The notes below the pieces were generated by a model, which saw only the letters and a list, made by a program, of their open reading frames with translations, had not been told where the DNA came from and did not search any database. Source: Hyphomicrobiales bacterium (GTDB lineage: Bacteria; Pseudomonadota; Alphaproteobacteria; Rhizobiales; Rhizobiaceae). Taken from it: DNA of 64,000 bases. This document shows positions 20,037 through 28,157 of the stretch, piece after piece. The stretch lies in contig JAFKJY010000041.1 of assembly GCA_017305835.1 (NCBI GenBank), positions 128,467 through 192,466 on the forward strand. The letters are read 5' to 3'. How positions within the stretch are numbered: position 1 is the first letter of the stretch; each line of letters starts with the position of its first letter. A program made the translations under genes and the position numbers.

Positions 20037-20939
20037 TCAGTCCGCGGCGAACATCCGCGCGCGCAGCATGCTTATCAGGCGCCGCCACCATTTGCGAAGG
20101 CGTCCGGTCAGCGAAAGCGCCTGACGCAGCGCGGCGCGGGTGCGCGGGCCGACGATGCCGTCGACGGACAGACCGGCGTCGCGCTGGAAGCGCTCGACCG
20201 CGTCCTGCATCAGCGGGCCGAAGGCGCCGTCGACGGCGACCGGATAGCCGGCGCCCGAGAGCGCGGCCTGCAGGTCGCGCACGGCCTCGCCGCGATCGCC
20301 GCGGCGCAGCGGCGGGATGGGAGCCGGCGCGGCTGCGCCGCCGGCCGCATGGCGCGCGAAGGCCTGCGCCAGCCGGGTGTCGTAGCGGTTGGTGCGGTAG
20401 CCAGGGCCATTGTAGCCGCGCGCCACGGCCGGCCAATCATGCAGCGCCAGCGGCTTCACGAGGCCGGCCTTGAGGATGTAGCGCGCCATCAGGCGGATCT
20501 GGCCGGCCGCACTCTCGCGCGCTTCCGCGACCAGCGCGTCGACGGTTGCGTAGCCGGGCCAGGCCCAGTGCGCGCCCATCACCTGGCCGAGGCCCCAGGA
20601 GGTCGATTCCCACGCCGCTGCGGCGTCGATGCCGGCGGCGCTATCGAGCAGGTGCCAGCGCTCGGCCTGCGAGGCCGGGTTGGCGACGACGCCCGGCGCC
20701 GGCGACGACAGGCCGAGCGCGCGGGCGCGCGCCCGCTTGTCGGGCGACAGCCGGCGGTCGAAATAGTGCCCCTCGAAGCGGATCAGCGGCTCGTTGCGCC
20801 CGTCGACGGCGACGAAGGCGCGGCCGTCCGTCTCGACCTCGGCGATGCCGGCGAGCGCGGCCGCCTCCAGCCCGAACTCGCGGGCCACCCGGTCGATTGC
20901 GTCGGTCGTCTCCTGCGTGAACATTTCCGTCTCCTGCAC
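20037..20939 (-). CDS. N-acetylmuramidase with peptidoglycan-binding domain
   Basis: 300 residues (295 if translation starts at the second Met, position 20924; no signal peptide in either case). The N-acetylmuramidase domain (~10-190) shows ALAGIAEVETDGRAFVAVDGR with the likely catalytic Glu, IRFEGHYFDRRLS, SWGLGQVMG and VARGYNGPGY. A peptidoglycan-binding_1 domain (~212-270, RRGDRGEAVRDLQAALSGAGY) follows, then a basic tail. The architecture is that of endolysin-like muramidases also found in phages and gene transfer agents, but no phage genes surround it. Release without a signal would need lysis or a dedicated exporter. Confidence 0.85.
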   Translation of the reverse strand: MQETEMFTQETTDAIDRVAREFGLEAAALAGIAEVETDGRAFVAVDGRNEPLIRFEGHYFDRRLSPDKRARARALGLSSPAPGVVANPASQAERWHLLDSAAGIDAAAAWESTSWGLGQVMGAHWAWPGYATVDALVAEARESAAGQIRLMARYILKAGLVKPLALHDWPAVARGYNGPGYRTNRYDTRLAQAFARHAAGGAAAPAPIPPLRRGDRGEAVRDLQAALSGAGYPVAVDGAFGPLMQDAVERFQRDAGLSVDGIVGPRTRAALRQALSLTGRLRKWWRRLISMLRARMFAAD

Positions 20940-21080
20940 GATGGCCGATTGTGGTCGTCGTCAGGGCCGTCGGGGATAAACCGCCTTTCCACCGGCCGGG
21001 TTCCGCCCTCGCAAACCATTGATCCGCAAGGGATGAAACGCGGCTTGAGGGATCGCCGCGAAACAATTATCTGCAACGCC

Positions 21081-22013
21081 ATGCACGCTCGGGCCGAACA
21101 GGAAGAGACGTCCCGCGTCGCCGCCTTCTACGGGTTCGCGGCCGTCGCCGAACCGGCGCGGCTGCGCGAATCGCTGCGCGCGCTATGTGCGGACCTCGGC
21201 ACGCGCGGCACGATCCTCGTTGCGCCGGAAGGCATCAACGGGACGGTGGCCGGCCTTGGCGCGGCGATCGACCGGCTGGTGGCGCATCTGCGCGCGCTGC
21301 CGGGGCTGGGCGGGATGGACGTGAAGTTCAGCCACGCCGCGCAGATGCCGTTTCACCGCATGAAGGTGCGGCTGAAGCGCGAGATCGTGACGATGGGCGT
21401 CGACGGGCTCGATCCTGTGGCGGGTGCGGGCCGCCACATCGCGCCGCGCGACTGGAACGCGCTGATCGCCGACCCCGGCACCGTCGTCATCGACACGCGC
21501 AACGGCTACGAGGTGGCGCTCGGCAGTTTTCGCGGCGCGACGGACCCGCAGACGGCGAGTTTTCGCGAGTTTCCCGGCTGGGCCGACGCACATGCCGAGG
21601 ATCTGCGCGGCAGGAAGGTCGCCATGTTCTGCACCGGCGGCATACGGTGCGAGAAGGCGACCGCCTACATGCGCAGCATCGGCGTCGAGGAGGTGTTCCA
21701 CCTCAAGGGCGGCATCCTGAAATATCTGGAGGAGGTGCCGGCCGGCGAAAGCCTGTGGGAGGGCGAATGCTTCGTCTTCGACGAGCGCGTCGCCGTCGTC
21801 CACGGGCTTGCGGAAGGCGAGGCGAGCCTGTGCCGCGCCTGCCGGCGGCCGCTGACGCAGGAGGACCGCCGCTCGCCGCTGCATGCCGAGGGCGTGGCCT
21901 GCGTCCATTGTCACGACAGAAGCAGCGAGGCCGACAGGGCGCGCTATGCGGAGCGGCACCGGCAGGTGGAGCTCGCCGAAAGGCGCGGCGGGGCGCCGCA
22001 TATCGGCCGCTGA
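21081..22013 (+). CDS. trhO: tRNA uridine(34) hydroxylase, rhodanese-like
   Basis: 310 residues. It catalyses O2-dependent hydroxylation of tRNA U34 to ho5U, first step of cmo5U/mcmo5U-type wobble modification. N-terminal ferredoxin-like domain (MHARAEQEETSRVAAFYGF, RGTILVAPEGINGTVAG), then a rhodanese domain (~120-230) with VVIDTRNGYEV and the catalytic loop MFCTGGIRCEKA (Cys184, second Cys190). The C-terminus has a four-cysteine pattern (CRACRRPL and CVHCHD). The ATG at 21081 gives the family N-terminus; the frame is open far upstream, but that part is antisense to other genes. Single gene, divergent from the muramidase. Confidence 0.95.
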   Translation: MHARAEQEETSRVAAFYGFAAVAEPARLRESLRALCADLGTRGTILVAPEGINGTVAGLGAAIDRLVAHLRALPGLGGMDVKFSHAAQMPFHRMKVRLKREIVTMGVDGLDPVAGAGRHIAPRDWNALIADPGTVVIDTRNGYEVALGSFRGATDPQTASFREFPGWADAHAEDLRGRKVAMFCTGGIRCEKATAYMRSIGVEEVFHLKGGILKYLEEVPAGESLWEGECFVFDERVAVVHGLAEGEASLCRACRRPLTQEDRRSPLHAEGVACVHCHDRSSEADRARYAERHRQVELAERRGGAPHIGR

Positions 22014-22091
22014 GGTTTGAAAAGCGGACCGCGGCTGCCTACCTCACGTCGAGCGGCCGCGAGGCGGCGCTCACCGCAACGAGGACCGGCC

Positions 22092-22796
22092 ATGTTCGAC
22101 GCACGCCAGCTTCTCGACGATCTTCTCGGCTCCAACGTGCCGGGCACCGAAAAGACGGTCCGCCAGCCGGCCGGCGGCGCGGTGCAGCTCGCCCGCGACA
22201 ACCCGATCGCCACCGGCGCGATCGCGGCGGTGCTGCTCGGCACGGGCGCGGGCCGCGCGGTCACCGGCACGGCGCTGAGGGTCGGCGGCCTGGCGGCGAT
22301 CGCCGGCCTCGCCTACAAGGCCTACCAGAACTACCAGTCCGGCCAGCGGCCGGGTGCGGCCCAGCCGGAGCAGGCCGGGCCGCTGGCGCTGCCGGCGCCG
22401 ACCGACACTCCCTTCGATCCGAAGCTCGCGCCGCAGGGCGAGGCGGAGTTCGCGCTGGTGCTGGTGCGGGCGATGATCGCGGCCGCGCGCGCCGACGGCC
22501 GCGTCGACGATGCCGAGCGCTCCCACATCTCCGACCGGCTGCGGCTCGCCGGATATGGCGGCGAGGCCAGGGACTTCCTGCTTGCCGAGCTGGAGAAGCC
22601 GGTGGACGTCGACGCGCTCGTCGCGGCGGCGCGGTCCGACGCGCAGAAGGCCGAGCTCTATACCGCCTCGCGGCTGGCGATCGAGCCGGACACGGCGGCC
22701 GAGCGCGGCTATCTCGACGATCTGGCGGACCGGCTCCGCCTGCCGGGCCCGCTGGTCGAGCACATCGAGCAGACCGTGGCCGAGGTGAAGGCCTGA
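22092..22796 (+). CDS. TerB-like / DUF533 tellurite-resistance family protein
   Basis: 234 residues. The N-terminus has a glycine-rich hydrophobic hairpin (AIAAVLLGTGAGRAVTGTAL, RVGGLAAIAGLAYKAYQNYQ) of the kind found in inner-membrane DUF533 proteins such as YebE. The C-terminal half (~105-225) is an all-helical TerB-like domain (LVRAMIAAARADGRVDDAE, ERGYLDDLADRLRLPGPLV). TerB domains bind divalent metals in some homologues; the biological role of DUF533 proteins is unknown. It starts 79 bases after trhO and is followed by a strong terminator. Confidence 0.82.
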   Translation: MFDARQLLDDLLGSNVPGTEKTVRQPAGGAVQLARDNPIATGAIAAVLLGTGAGRAVTGTALRVGGLAAIAGLAYKAYQNYQSGQRPGAAQPEQAGPLALPAPTDTPFDPKLAPQGEAEFALVLVRAMIAAARADGRVDDAERSHISDRLRLAGYGGEARDFLLAELEKPVDVDALVAAARSDAQKAELYTASRLAIEPDTAAERGYLDDLADRLRLPGPLVEHIEQTVAEVKA

Positions 22797-22867
22797 GGCG
22801 CCGGCCGAAGGACTGCGGCCCGGCGGTAACCTCGCGTTAACCATTCGAGCCCATCCTGACCGGTCGT

Positions 22868-22933
22868 GAACCGACTTTCCTCCTCCCAAGACGGTTCCGA
22901 TCGTGGGGCGGGTCGCAAGACCCGCCCTTTTTT
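22868..22933 (+). ncRNA. Candidate anti-Shine-Dalgarno small RNA (or attenuator leader) with intrinsic terminator
   Basis: A hairpin with 6-bp stem (22868-22873 with 22892-22897) displays CCTCCTCCC (22879-22887) in its loop. Eight bases later comes a perfect 9-bp terminator stem. Loop-displayed CCUCCUCCC followed by a terminator is the layout known from alphaproteobacterial small RNAs of the ar14 (Smr14/NfeR1) kind, which base-pair with ribosome-binding sites. Only one such hairpin is visible here, the 5' end is not defined, and no convincing promoter was found, so it could also be the 3' end of the upstream mRNA or an attenuator before the SDR gene. Confidence 0.5.
22906..22933 (+). terminator. 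Strong rho-independent terminator
   Basis: Perfect 9-bp GC-rich stem (22906-22914 with 22919-22927), GCAA tetraloop, then six T residues (22928-22933). It closes the transcript of the TerB-like gene and/or the candidate small RNA, 63 bases before the SDR start codon. Confidence 0.9.
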
Positions 22934-22996
22934 CCGGCCGACTTGCCGCCTCGGCCCGTATCTGCGATCAAGTCCGGCTTTCGCGGAGGAACGGAG

Positions 22997-23746
22997 ATGG
23001 CCCAGAAAATCGCTCTCGTGACCGGAGCCGGCAGCGGGATCGGCCGCGCGGCGGCGCTGGCGCTGGTGGCAGACGGCTGGGACACGATCCTCGTCGGCCG
23101 GCGCATGGACAAGCTGGAGGAGGCGGTGGCCGAGGCGCATGGGCCGGGCCGGGCCATGCCGATCGCCTGCGACGTGACCAATGCCGAGCAGGTCGAGGTG
23201 GTGTTCACCCGTATCGAGCGCGAGCTTGGGCGGCTCGATCTCCTGTTCAACAATGCCGGCATGAGCGCCAGGGCGGCGCCGATCGACGAGATCCCCGTCG
23301 AGACCTGGCGCGAGGTCGTCGACGTCAACGTCACCGGCTCGTTCCTGTGCGCGCGGGCCGCGTTCGGGCTGATGCGGCGGCAGCGGCCGATGGGCGGCCG
23401 CATCATCAACAACGGCTCGATCTCGGCGCATGCGCCGCGGCCGGGCTCGGCGCCCTACACGACCACCAAGCACGCGATCACCGGCCTGACCAAGACGCTG
23501 GCGCTGGACGGGCGGCCGTTCGACATCGCCTGCGGCCAGATCGACATCGGCAACGCCTATACCGACATGGCTGCGCGCATGGCCGAGGGCGTGTCGCAGG
23601 CGGACGGGACCGTGAGGGCGGAGGCGACGATGGACGTGCGCCACGTCGCCGACGCGGTGGTCCACATGGCGGGCCTGCCGCTCGACGCCAACGTGCTGTT
23701 CATGACGGTGATGGCGACGAAGATGCCCTTCGTCGGCCGCGGCTGA
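22997..23746 (+). CDS. SDR family NAD(P)-dependent oxidoreductase
   Basis: 249 residues from the ATG at 22997, preceded by GGAG. Classical short-chain dehydrogenase: [13 protein letters not shown] (cofactor Gly motif), [28 protein letters not shown] (catalytic Ser) and [11 protein letters not shown] (Tyr and Lys). The acid/base residues are intact, so it should be active; the substrate is unknown. The C-terminus ([14 protein letters not shown]) matches a group of SDRs often annotated only by family. Confidence 0.9.
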   Translation: MAQKIALVTGAGSGIGRAAALALVADGWDTILVGRRMDKLEEAVAEAHGPGRAMPIACDVTNAEQVEVVFTRIERELGRLDLLFNNAGMSARAAPIDEIPVETWREVVDVNVTGSFLCARAAFGLMRRQRPMGGRIINNGSISAHAPRPGSAPYTTTKHAITGLTKTLALDGRPFDIACGQIDIGNAYTDMAARMAEGVSQADGTVRAEATMDVRHVADAVVHMAGLPLDANVLFMTVMATKMPFVGRG

Positions 23747-23755
23747 AGCCACGCC

Positions 23756-24121
23756 TCAGCCGCCGCGGACGGGTTCGCCCGGCAGATAGAGCCTGACCGG
23801 CCGGATTTCGTAGACGGCGGACGTGTTGACCTGCTGAAGCTCGCGCGCGGCGGCCACCGCCTGGTCGAGCGAATCGCATTCCAGCATGTAGAAGCCGAGG
23901 AGGTGTTCCTTCGTCTCGGCGAAGGGGCCGTCGGTCACCACGCCCTTGCGCAGCGTGGCCGCAGCTTCGGTGAAATCCAGCCGCGCCGCCGGCCCCATCG
24001 TGGCCTCTTCGCCGATGCGGTCGTGCGCCTTCATCAGCCGGTCCATGAGACCGGCGTCCTCTTCCGAGGTGAGGCCGGTGATGGCGGCCGGCTCGTGATA
24101 GGCGAGTATGGCGTAGATCAT
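23756..24121 (-). CDS. YciI family protein
   Basis: 121 residues, a small ferredoxin-like (DGPF-type) domain: MIYAILAYHEPAAITGLTSEE, the signature KGVVTDGPFAETKEHLLGFY, and AVYEIRPVRLYLPGEP. In this family a conserved His-Asp dyad suggests enzymatic activity, but functions are largely unknown; members are often encoded near ECF sigma factors, which is not the case here. The stop lies 18 bases from the start of the aminotransferase gene's 3' end on the same strand, so the two may be cotranscribed. Confidence 0.85.
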   Translation of the reverse strand: MIYAILAYHEPAAITGLTSEEDAGLMDRLMKAHDRIGEEATMGPAARLDFTEAAATLRKGVVTDGPFAETKEHLLGFYMLECDSLDQAVAAARELQQVNTSAVYEIRPVRLYLPGEPVRGG

Positions 24122-24139
24122 GCGGTCGCTCCGTGTCGG

Positions 24140-25336
24140 TCAGTGGGGCCTGCCGCCCGCGAGGAAATCGGCCATGCGCTCGATGGCGCGCAGGATGTTC
24201 TCCTCCGAATTGGCGTAGGACAGCCGCAGGTAGCCCTCACCATGGACGCCGAAGTCCGGCCCGCCGATCAGGGCCACGCCCTTCTCCTCCAGCAGCGCGG
24301 AGGCGAGCGGCTTGGCCTTCCATCCGGTCCCGGCGACGTTCGGGAAGGCATAGAAGGCGCCCTTCGGGGTGATGCAGGAGATGCCCGGCAGGCTGTTCAG
24401 CCCCTCGACCACCACCTTCCTGCGGCGGTCGAAGGCCGCCATCATCCTGTCCACCTCGTCCTGCGGCCCGTCGATCGCGGCGATGCCGGCATATTGGGTC
24501 GGCGCGTTGACGCAGGACCAGCAATTCACCGCCAGCTTGCGCACCTTGTCGTGGAGCCGGCCGCTTTCCGCCGAGTTCGGCCAGATCGACCAGCCCATGC
24601 GCCAGCCGGTCATCGCCCAGGTCTTCGACCAGCCGTTGAGCACGATCAGCCGCTCGCGGATCTCGGGGAAGGCGAGCAGCGAGGTGTGCGTCTCGCCGTC
24701 ATAGGTCATGACGTCGTAGATCTCGTCCGACAGGATGGCGACCTGCGGATGGGCTTCCAGCCCCTTGACCAGCTTCTCGATCTCGGCGCGCGGCGTCACG
24801 CCGCCGGTGGGGTTTGCCGGCGAGTTGAGGATCAGCAGCCGCGTCCGCGGCGTGATCAGCGCCAGCGTCTCCCCGGCCGAGAACGCGAAACCGTTTTCCT
24901 CGCGCATCGGCACCGGCACCGGCCGCGCGCCGGTGAACTCGATCATCGAGCGGTAGATCGGAAAGCCCGGGTCCGGATAGAGGATGTCGACGCCCGGCTC
25001 GCCGAACATGACGATCGCCGCATACATGGTCGGCTTGCCGCCCGGCATGATCATCACGCTCTCCGGCGAGACCTCGACGCCGGTGGTCGCCAGCGTGCGG
25101 CGGGCGACGGCCTCGCGCAGCGGCAAGATGCCGGTCGCCGGCGTGTAGCCGTGGTGGCCGTCGCGCAGCGCCTTGACCGCCGCCTCGACGATGTGGGCGG
25201 GCGTGCGGAAGTCCGGCTGGCCGATGCCGAGATTGATGACGTCCTTGCCGGCCTGCGCCAGGGCGGTGGCGCGCGCCAGCACGGCGAAGGCGTTCTCATC
25301 GCCGATGCGGTCGAAGGCTGGGACGGTGTGGAGCAT
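24140..25336 (-). CDS. PLP-dependent class I/II aminotransferase
   Basis: 398 residues from the ATG at 25336 (MLHTVPAFDRIGDENAF); the 61 upstream codons of open frame are not family-like. Fold-type I aminotransferase of the aspartate/aromatic group: INLGIGQPDFRTP, HGYTPATGILPLREAVA, NSPANPTGGV (Asn and Pro of the cofactor site), ILSDEIYDVMTYDG (Asp and Tyr), and the PLP-binding Lys in LNGWSKTWAMTGWRMGW. The C-terminal RLSYANSEENILRAIERM includes the carboxylate-binding Arg. Amino-acid specificity cannot be read. It is divergent from the GNAT gene, with an 81-base gap. Confidence 0.93.
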   Translation of the reverse strand: MLHTVPAFDRIGDENAFAVLARATALAQAGKDVINLGIGQPDFRTPAHIVEAAVKALRDGHHGYTPATGILPLREAVARRTLATTGVEVSPESVMIMPGGKPTMYAAIVMFGEPGVDILYPDPGFPIYRSMIEFTGARPVPVPMREENGFAFSAGETLALITPRTRLLILNSPANPTGGVTPRAEIEKLVKGLEAHPQVAILSDEIYDVMTYDGETHTSLLAFPEIRERLIVLNGWSKTWAMTGWRMGWSIWPNSAESGRLHDKVRKLAVNCWSCVNAPTQYAGIAAIDGPQDEVDRMMAAFDRRRKVVVEGLNSLPGISCITPKGAFYAFPNVAGTGWKAKPLASALLEEKGVALIGGPDFGVHGEGYLRLSYANSEENILRAIERMADFLAGGRPH

Positions 25337-25417
25337 TCCCGGTTTCCGTCTGGTCCTTTCCTGTCGGGAAGATTTCTTGTGAGCGTTGCGCGGTCGAGTC
25401 AACCTGGGAAGCAATCC

Positions 25418-26110
25418 ATGCAAAGCGACCTCTCGGCCTGGACCCCGCGCGAGCGGCCCCGCCGCGCGCCTCTCGAAGGGCGCTACGTGCGGCTCGAGCC
25501 GCTGGAGGCGGCGCGGCACGGCGACGGGCTCTACGCGGCATCGTCGACGCCGGACGCGGATACGCGCTTCCTCTGGCTCGGCGAGCGCGGGCCAAGCAGC
25601 CGTGCCGATTTCCAGGCCTGGCTGGAGAAGGCGGAGGCGAGCGCCGACCCGCTCTATTTCGTCGTCATCGACAAGGCTTCGGGCCGGATCGCCGGGCGGC
25701 AGACCTTCATGCGCATCGACACGGCCAACGGCGTGGTCGAGATCGGCAACATATTATGGAACCCGCCGGTCGCCCGCACGCCGGCCGCGACCGAGGCGCT
25801 CTACCTGTTCGCGCGGCACGCCTTCGACGACCTCGGCTACCGGCGCTTCGAGTGGAAATGCAACAACCGCAACGGCCCTTCCAAGCTGGCTGCGCTGCGC
25901 TTCGGCTTCGTGTTTGAGGGGATTTTCCGGCAGCACATGATCGTCAAGGGCGAAAACCGCGACACGGCGTGGTATTCGATGATCGACCGCGAGTGGCCGG
26001 TGACCGGCAAGGCGCTCGCGGCGTGGCTCGACCCGGCCAATTTCGGCCCGGACGGGCAACAGAAGCGGCGGCTTTCCGACATCCGGCGGGAGCTTGCCGC
26101 AGGCGCATGA
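25418..26110 (+). CDS. GNAT N-acetyltransferase, RimJ/RimL type
   Basis: 230 residues. It matches the larger GNAT group with an N-terminal APLEGRYVRLEPLEAARHGDGL, then IAGRQTFMRIDTANGVVEIGNILW, ATEALYLFARHAFDDLGYRRFEWKCNNRNGPSKLAALRFGF (acetyl-CoA-binding region) and a C-terminal YSMIDREWPVT. Enzymes of this type acetylate protein N-termini, amino acids or small amines; the substrate is unknown. It is followed by intergenic palindromic repeats. Confidence 0.88.
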   Translation: MQSDLSAWTPRERPRRAPLEGRYVRLEPLEAARHGDGLYAASSTPDADTRFLWLGERGPSSRADFQAWLEKAEASADPLYFVVIDKASGRIAGRQTFMRIDTANGVVEIGNILWNPPVARTPAATEALYLFARHAFDDLGYRRFEWKCNNRNGPSKLAALRFGFVFEGIFRQHMIVKGENRDTAWYSMIDREWPVTGKALAAWLDPANFGPDGQQKRRLSDIRRELAAGA

Positions 26111-26120
26111 GACGCGGCCG

Positions 26121-26168
26121 AGCATCGGACCGAAAAGTGGAACCCGGTTTTCGGATTATTCCGATGCT
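26121..26168. repeat. Nested palindromic repeat, copy 1
   Basis: Outer inverted repeat AGCATCGG / CCGATGCT (26121-26128 and 26161-26168) encloses an inner one, CCGAAAA / TTTTCGG, with an asymmetric spacer (attatt) on the right. Same architecture and related sequence, in opposite orientation, as the element at 29995-30039. Looks like a dispersed REP/BIME-type element of Rhizobiales. Confidence 0.75.
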
Positions 26169-26181
26169 CGATCAAAGTGCT

Positions 26182-26221
26182 GGATCGTCCTTTGTGCGTC
26201 CGGTAGGACGCACGGCGATCC
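26182..26221. repeat. Second nested hairpin element
   Basis: Outer arms GGATCG / CGATCC (26182-26187, 26216-26221) enclose inner arms GTGCGTCC / GGACGCAC (26194-26201, 26206-26213) with a GGTA loop. It lies 14 bases after the first element, and the two form a compound unit upstream of the small membrane protein gene. Confidence 0.7.
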
Positions 26222-26251
26222 AAGAGGCCGCCATAAGCGGAGCAGGGCGAG

Positions 26252-26449
26252 TTGAGCGAAAAGCGGCGCACCGTCATCGCGGCGGGACTGATCTTCATCG
26301 GCTTCGGCCTGTTCGCCTGGTTCCTGCCCGACATCATGCTGGCGGCGGGGAATCTCTCGCCATGGGCGGCCGGCGTGGTCGTGATCGTCTTCCTGCTCGG
26401 CTTCTTCGCGCTGTTCTGGGTGCGCAGCCGCTACAAGGACAGGGGCTGA
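26252..26449 (+). CDS. Small two-helix membrane protein, unknown function
   Basis: 65 residues, start codon TTG at 26252. Sequence MSEKRRTVIAAG..., with two hydrophobic segments (about 8-28, VIAAGLIFIGFGLFAWF, and 37-56, WAAGVVVIVFLLGFFALFW) and a basic tail (RSRYKDRG). Its stop is separated from the next ATG by one base, so it is probably translationally coupled to the DenD-like gene. I do not recognise a family. The reading frame is clean and membrane-like, which argues against chance. Confidence 0.6.
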   Translation: MSEKRRTVIAAGLIFIGFGLFAWFLPDIMLAAGNLSPWAAGVVVIVFLLGFFALFWVRSRYKDRG

Positions 26450-26450
26450 C

Positions 26451-27425
26451 ATGCGCGTGCTGGTGACCGGCGCGGCCGGCATGATCGGCCGCAAGCTGAC
26501 CGGGCGGCTGGCGGCAACGCCGCGCATCGGCGGCCGCGCTGTCATCGCGCTCGACCTCCACGACATCGTGCCGCCGGCCGCGCCGGAGATCGCCGGCGTC
26601 GCGGCGACGGCGCTGACCGGCGACCTCGCCGCGCCGGGCGCGGCGGCGGCTCTGGCCGCGCGCGGGCCGGACGTGGTGTTCCACCTCGCCGGCGTCGTGT
26701 CGGGCGAGGCGGAGGCCGATCTCGAGCTGGGCTACCGGGTCAATCTCGACGGCACGCGCGCGCTGTTCGACGCGCTGCGGCTCGCCGACGGCACGCCGCG
26801 CGTCGTCTATGCGTCCTCGATCGCCGTGTTCGGCGCGCCGTTCCCGGACGTCATCCCGGACGAGTTCCATGCGACGCCGCTCACCTCCTACGGCACGCAG
26901 AAGCTGATCGGCGAGGCTCTGCTGGCCGACTACACGCGGCGCGGCTTCATCGACGGGATCGGCATCCGGCTGCCGACGATCTGCGTGCGGCCGGGCAAGC
27001 CGAACAAGGCGGCCTCGGGTTTCTTCTCCGGCATCATCCGCGAGCCGCTGGCCGGCAGGGAAGCGCTGCTGCCGGTGCCACGCAGCGTGGTGCACACCCA
27101 TGCCAGCCCGCGCTCGGCGGTCGGCTTCCTGCTGCACGCCGCCGCGCTCGACGGCGCCCGCGTCGGCCCGCGCCGCAACCTGACCATGCCCGGCGTCGCC
27201 GTCACGGTCGGCGAGCAGATCGAGGCGCTGCGGCAGGTGGCCGGCGAGGCGCCGGTGCGGCTGATCCGCGAGGCGCCCGACGAGACGATCTGGGCGATCG
27301 TGCGGAACTGGCCGACGCGCTTCGCCGCGACGCGGGCGCGGGAGCTCGGCTTCGCGGCCGAGACGAGCTTCGACGAGATCATCCGCGCCCATATCGAGGA
27401 CGAGCTCGGCGGCGCGCCGGGGTAG
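26451..27425 (+). CDS. denD: NAD-dependent epimerase/dehydratase, D-erythronate dehydrogenase-like
   Basis: 324 residues. Extended SDR: MRVLVTGAAGMIGRKL (cofactor motif), VVFHLAGVVSGEAEADLELGYRVNLDGTRALFDA, VVYASSIAVFG (Ser), and SYGTQKLIGEALLADYTRRGF (Tyr and Lys). The following IRLPTICVRPGKPNKAASGFFSGIIREPLAG is characteristic of DenD, which oxidises D-erythronate at C2 in erythronate catabolism. The partner genes of that pathway (otnK/otnC/otnI types) are not in the window, so the substrate assignment is by family resemblance only. Confidence 0.78.
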   Translation: MRVLVTGAAGMIGRKLTGRLAATPRIGGRAVIALDLHDIVPPAAPEIAGVAATALTGDLAAPGAAAALAARGPDVVFHLAGVVSGEAEADLELGYRVNLDGTRALFDALRLADGTPRVVYASSIAVFGAPFPDVIPDEFHATPLTSYGTQKLIGEALLADYTRRGFIDGIGIRLPTICVRPGKPNKAASGFFSGIIREPLAGREALLPVPRSVVHTHASPRSAVGFLLHAAALDGARVGPRRNLTMPGVAVTVGEQIEALRQVAGEAPVRLIREAPDETIWAIVRNWPTRFAATRARELGFAAETSFDEIIRAHIEDELGGAPG

Positions 27426-27431
27426 GCGGAC

Positions 27432-28157
27432 GTGCGGCGCGACACAGACGGGCGGCTGGCGCGGTTCACCGAAGACTGGGCCGGCGGGCTGCCGGCGCTG
27501 ACGATCGCGGCTCTCGGCCTGATCTCCCTGTTCATGGTGCTTCAGACGCTGGAGCCGGCGGTGCTCGCCACACTTCGGCGCGACCCGGCGGCGCTCGCGG
27601 TGAGGCAATGGTGGCGGCTGGCGAGCCCCATCCTCGCGCAGGCGGATGGCTGGGCGCAGTTCGTGTTCAATTTCGCCGGGCTGGCCGTCGTCGGCGCGGC
27701 CGTCGAGCGGCGCTGCGGCTGGCTTACCTGGGTCCTCCTTGCGCTAGCCGGGATCGCGGCAGGCGAATGGGCGGGCTACTGGTGGGAGCCGCAGGGCGGC
27801 GGCAGCTCGGTTCTGGTGTGCGGCCTCGTCGGCGGGCTGCTCGCCTTCGCCTGGCGGCACGACCGGCGCGACGCCTGGCCGCTGGAGTTCTCGTTCTACT
27901 GGCTGACGGCGCTGGCGGGATATGCCCTGCTCGGGCCGTCGGGCGCGGCGGCCGCCTGTATCGGGCTCGCGCTGGCGATCGGCGGGGTGCGGGCGCGCGG
28001 GCTCGTCGGTCCGCGGATGGTCGCCGCGGCGATCGCGGTCATGCTGGCGGAGGCTGCGATGCTGTGCCTTCTCGCCGACGATCACGGCCCGCCGACGCTC
28101 GCCGGCATGGCCGTCGGCCTATTGCTGGTCAGGCCGAAAGGCTCGCGGCCAGCATGA
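27432..28157 (+). CDS. Rhomboid-like (rhombosortase-type) intramembrane protease candidate
   Basis: 241 residues, GTG start. About six to seven hydrophobic segments. Rhomboid-like features are RQWWRLASPILAQADGWAQFVFNFAGLAVVGAAVERRCG (WR...N pattern of loop 1/helix 2), the putative catalytic Ser in EPQGGGSSVLVCGLVGG (helix 4 G-x-S-x), and a His in DDHGPPTLAGMAVGLLL (helix 6). If the Ser/His dyad is real, this cleaves membrane-anchored substrates. It begins 6 bases after the denD-like stop. An inactive rhomboid-fold protein is the main alternative. Confidence 0.68.
   Translation: MRRDTDGRLARFTEDWAGGLPALTIAALGLISLFMVLQTLEPAVLATLRRDPAALAVRQWWRLASPILAQADGWAQFVFNFAGLAVVGAAVERRCGWLTWVLLALAGIAAGEWAGYWWEPQGGGSSVLVCGLVGGLLAFAWRHDRRDAWPLEFSFYWLTALAGYALLGPSGAAAACIGLALAIGGVRARGLVGPRMVAAAIAVMLAEAAMLCLLADDHGPPTLAGMAVGLLLVRPKGSRPA

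Noticed and set aside
20037..20939. The muramidase considered as a prophage or gene transfer agent remnant.
   Set aside because: No capsid, tail, integrase or attachment sequence is near, and neighbours on both sides are ordinary metabolic genes.
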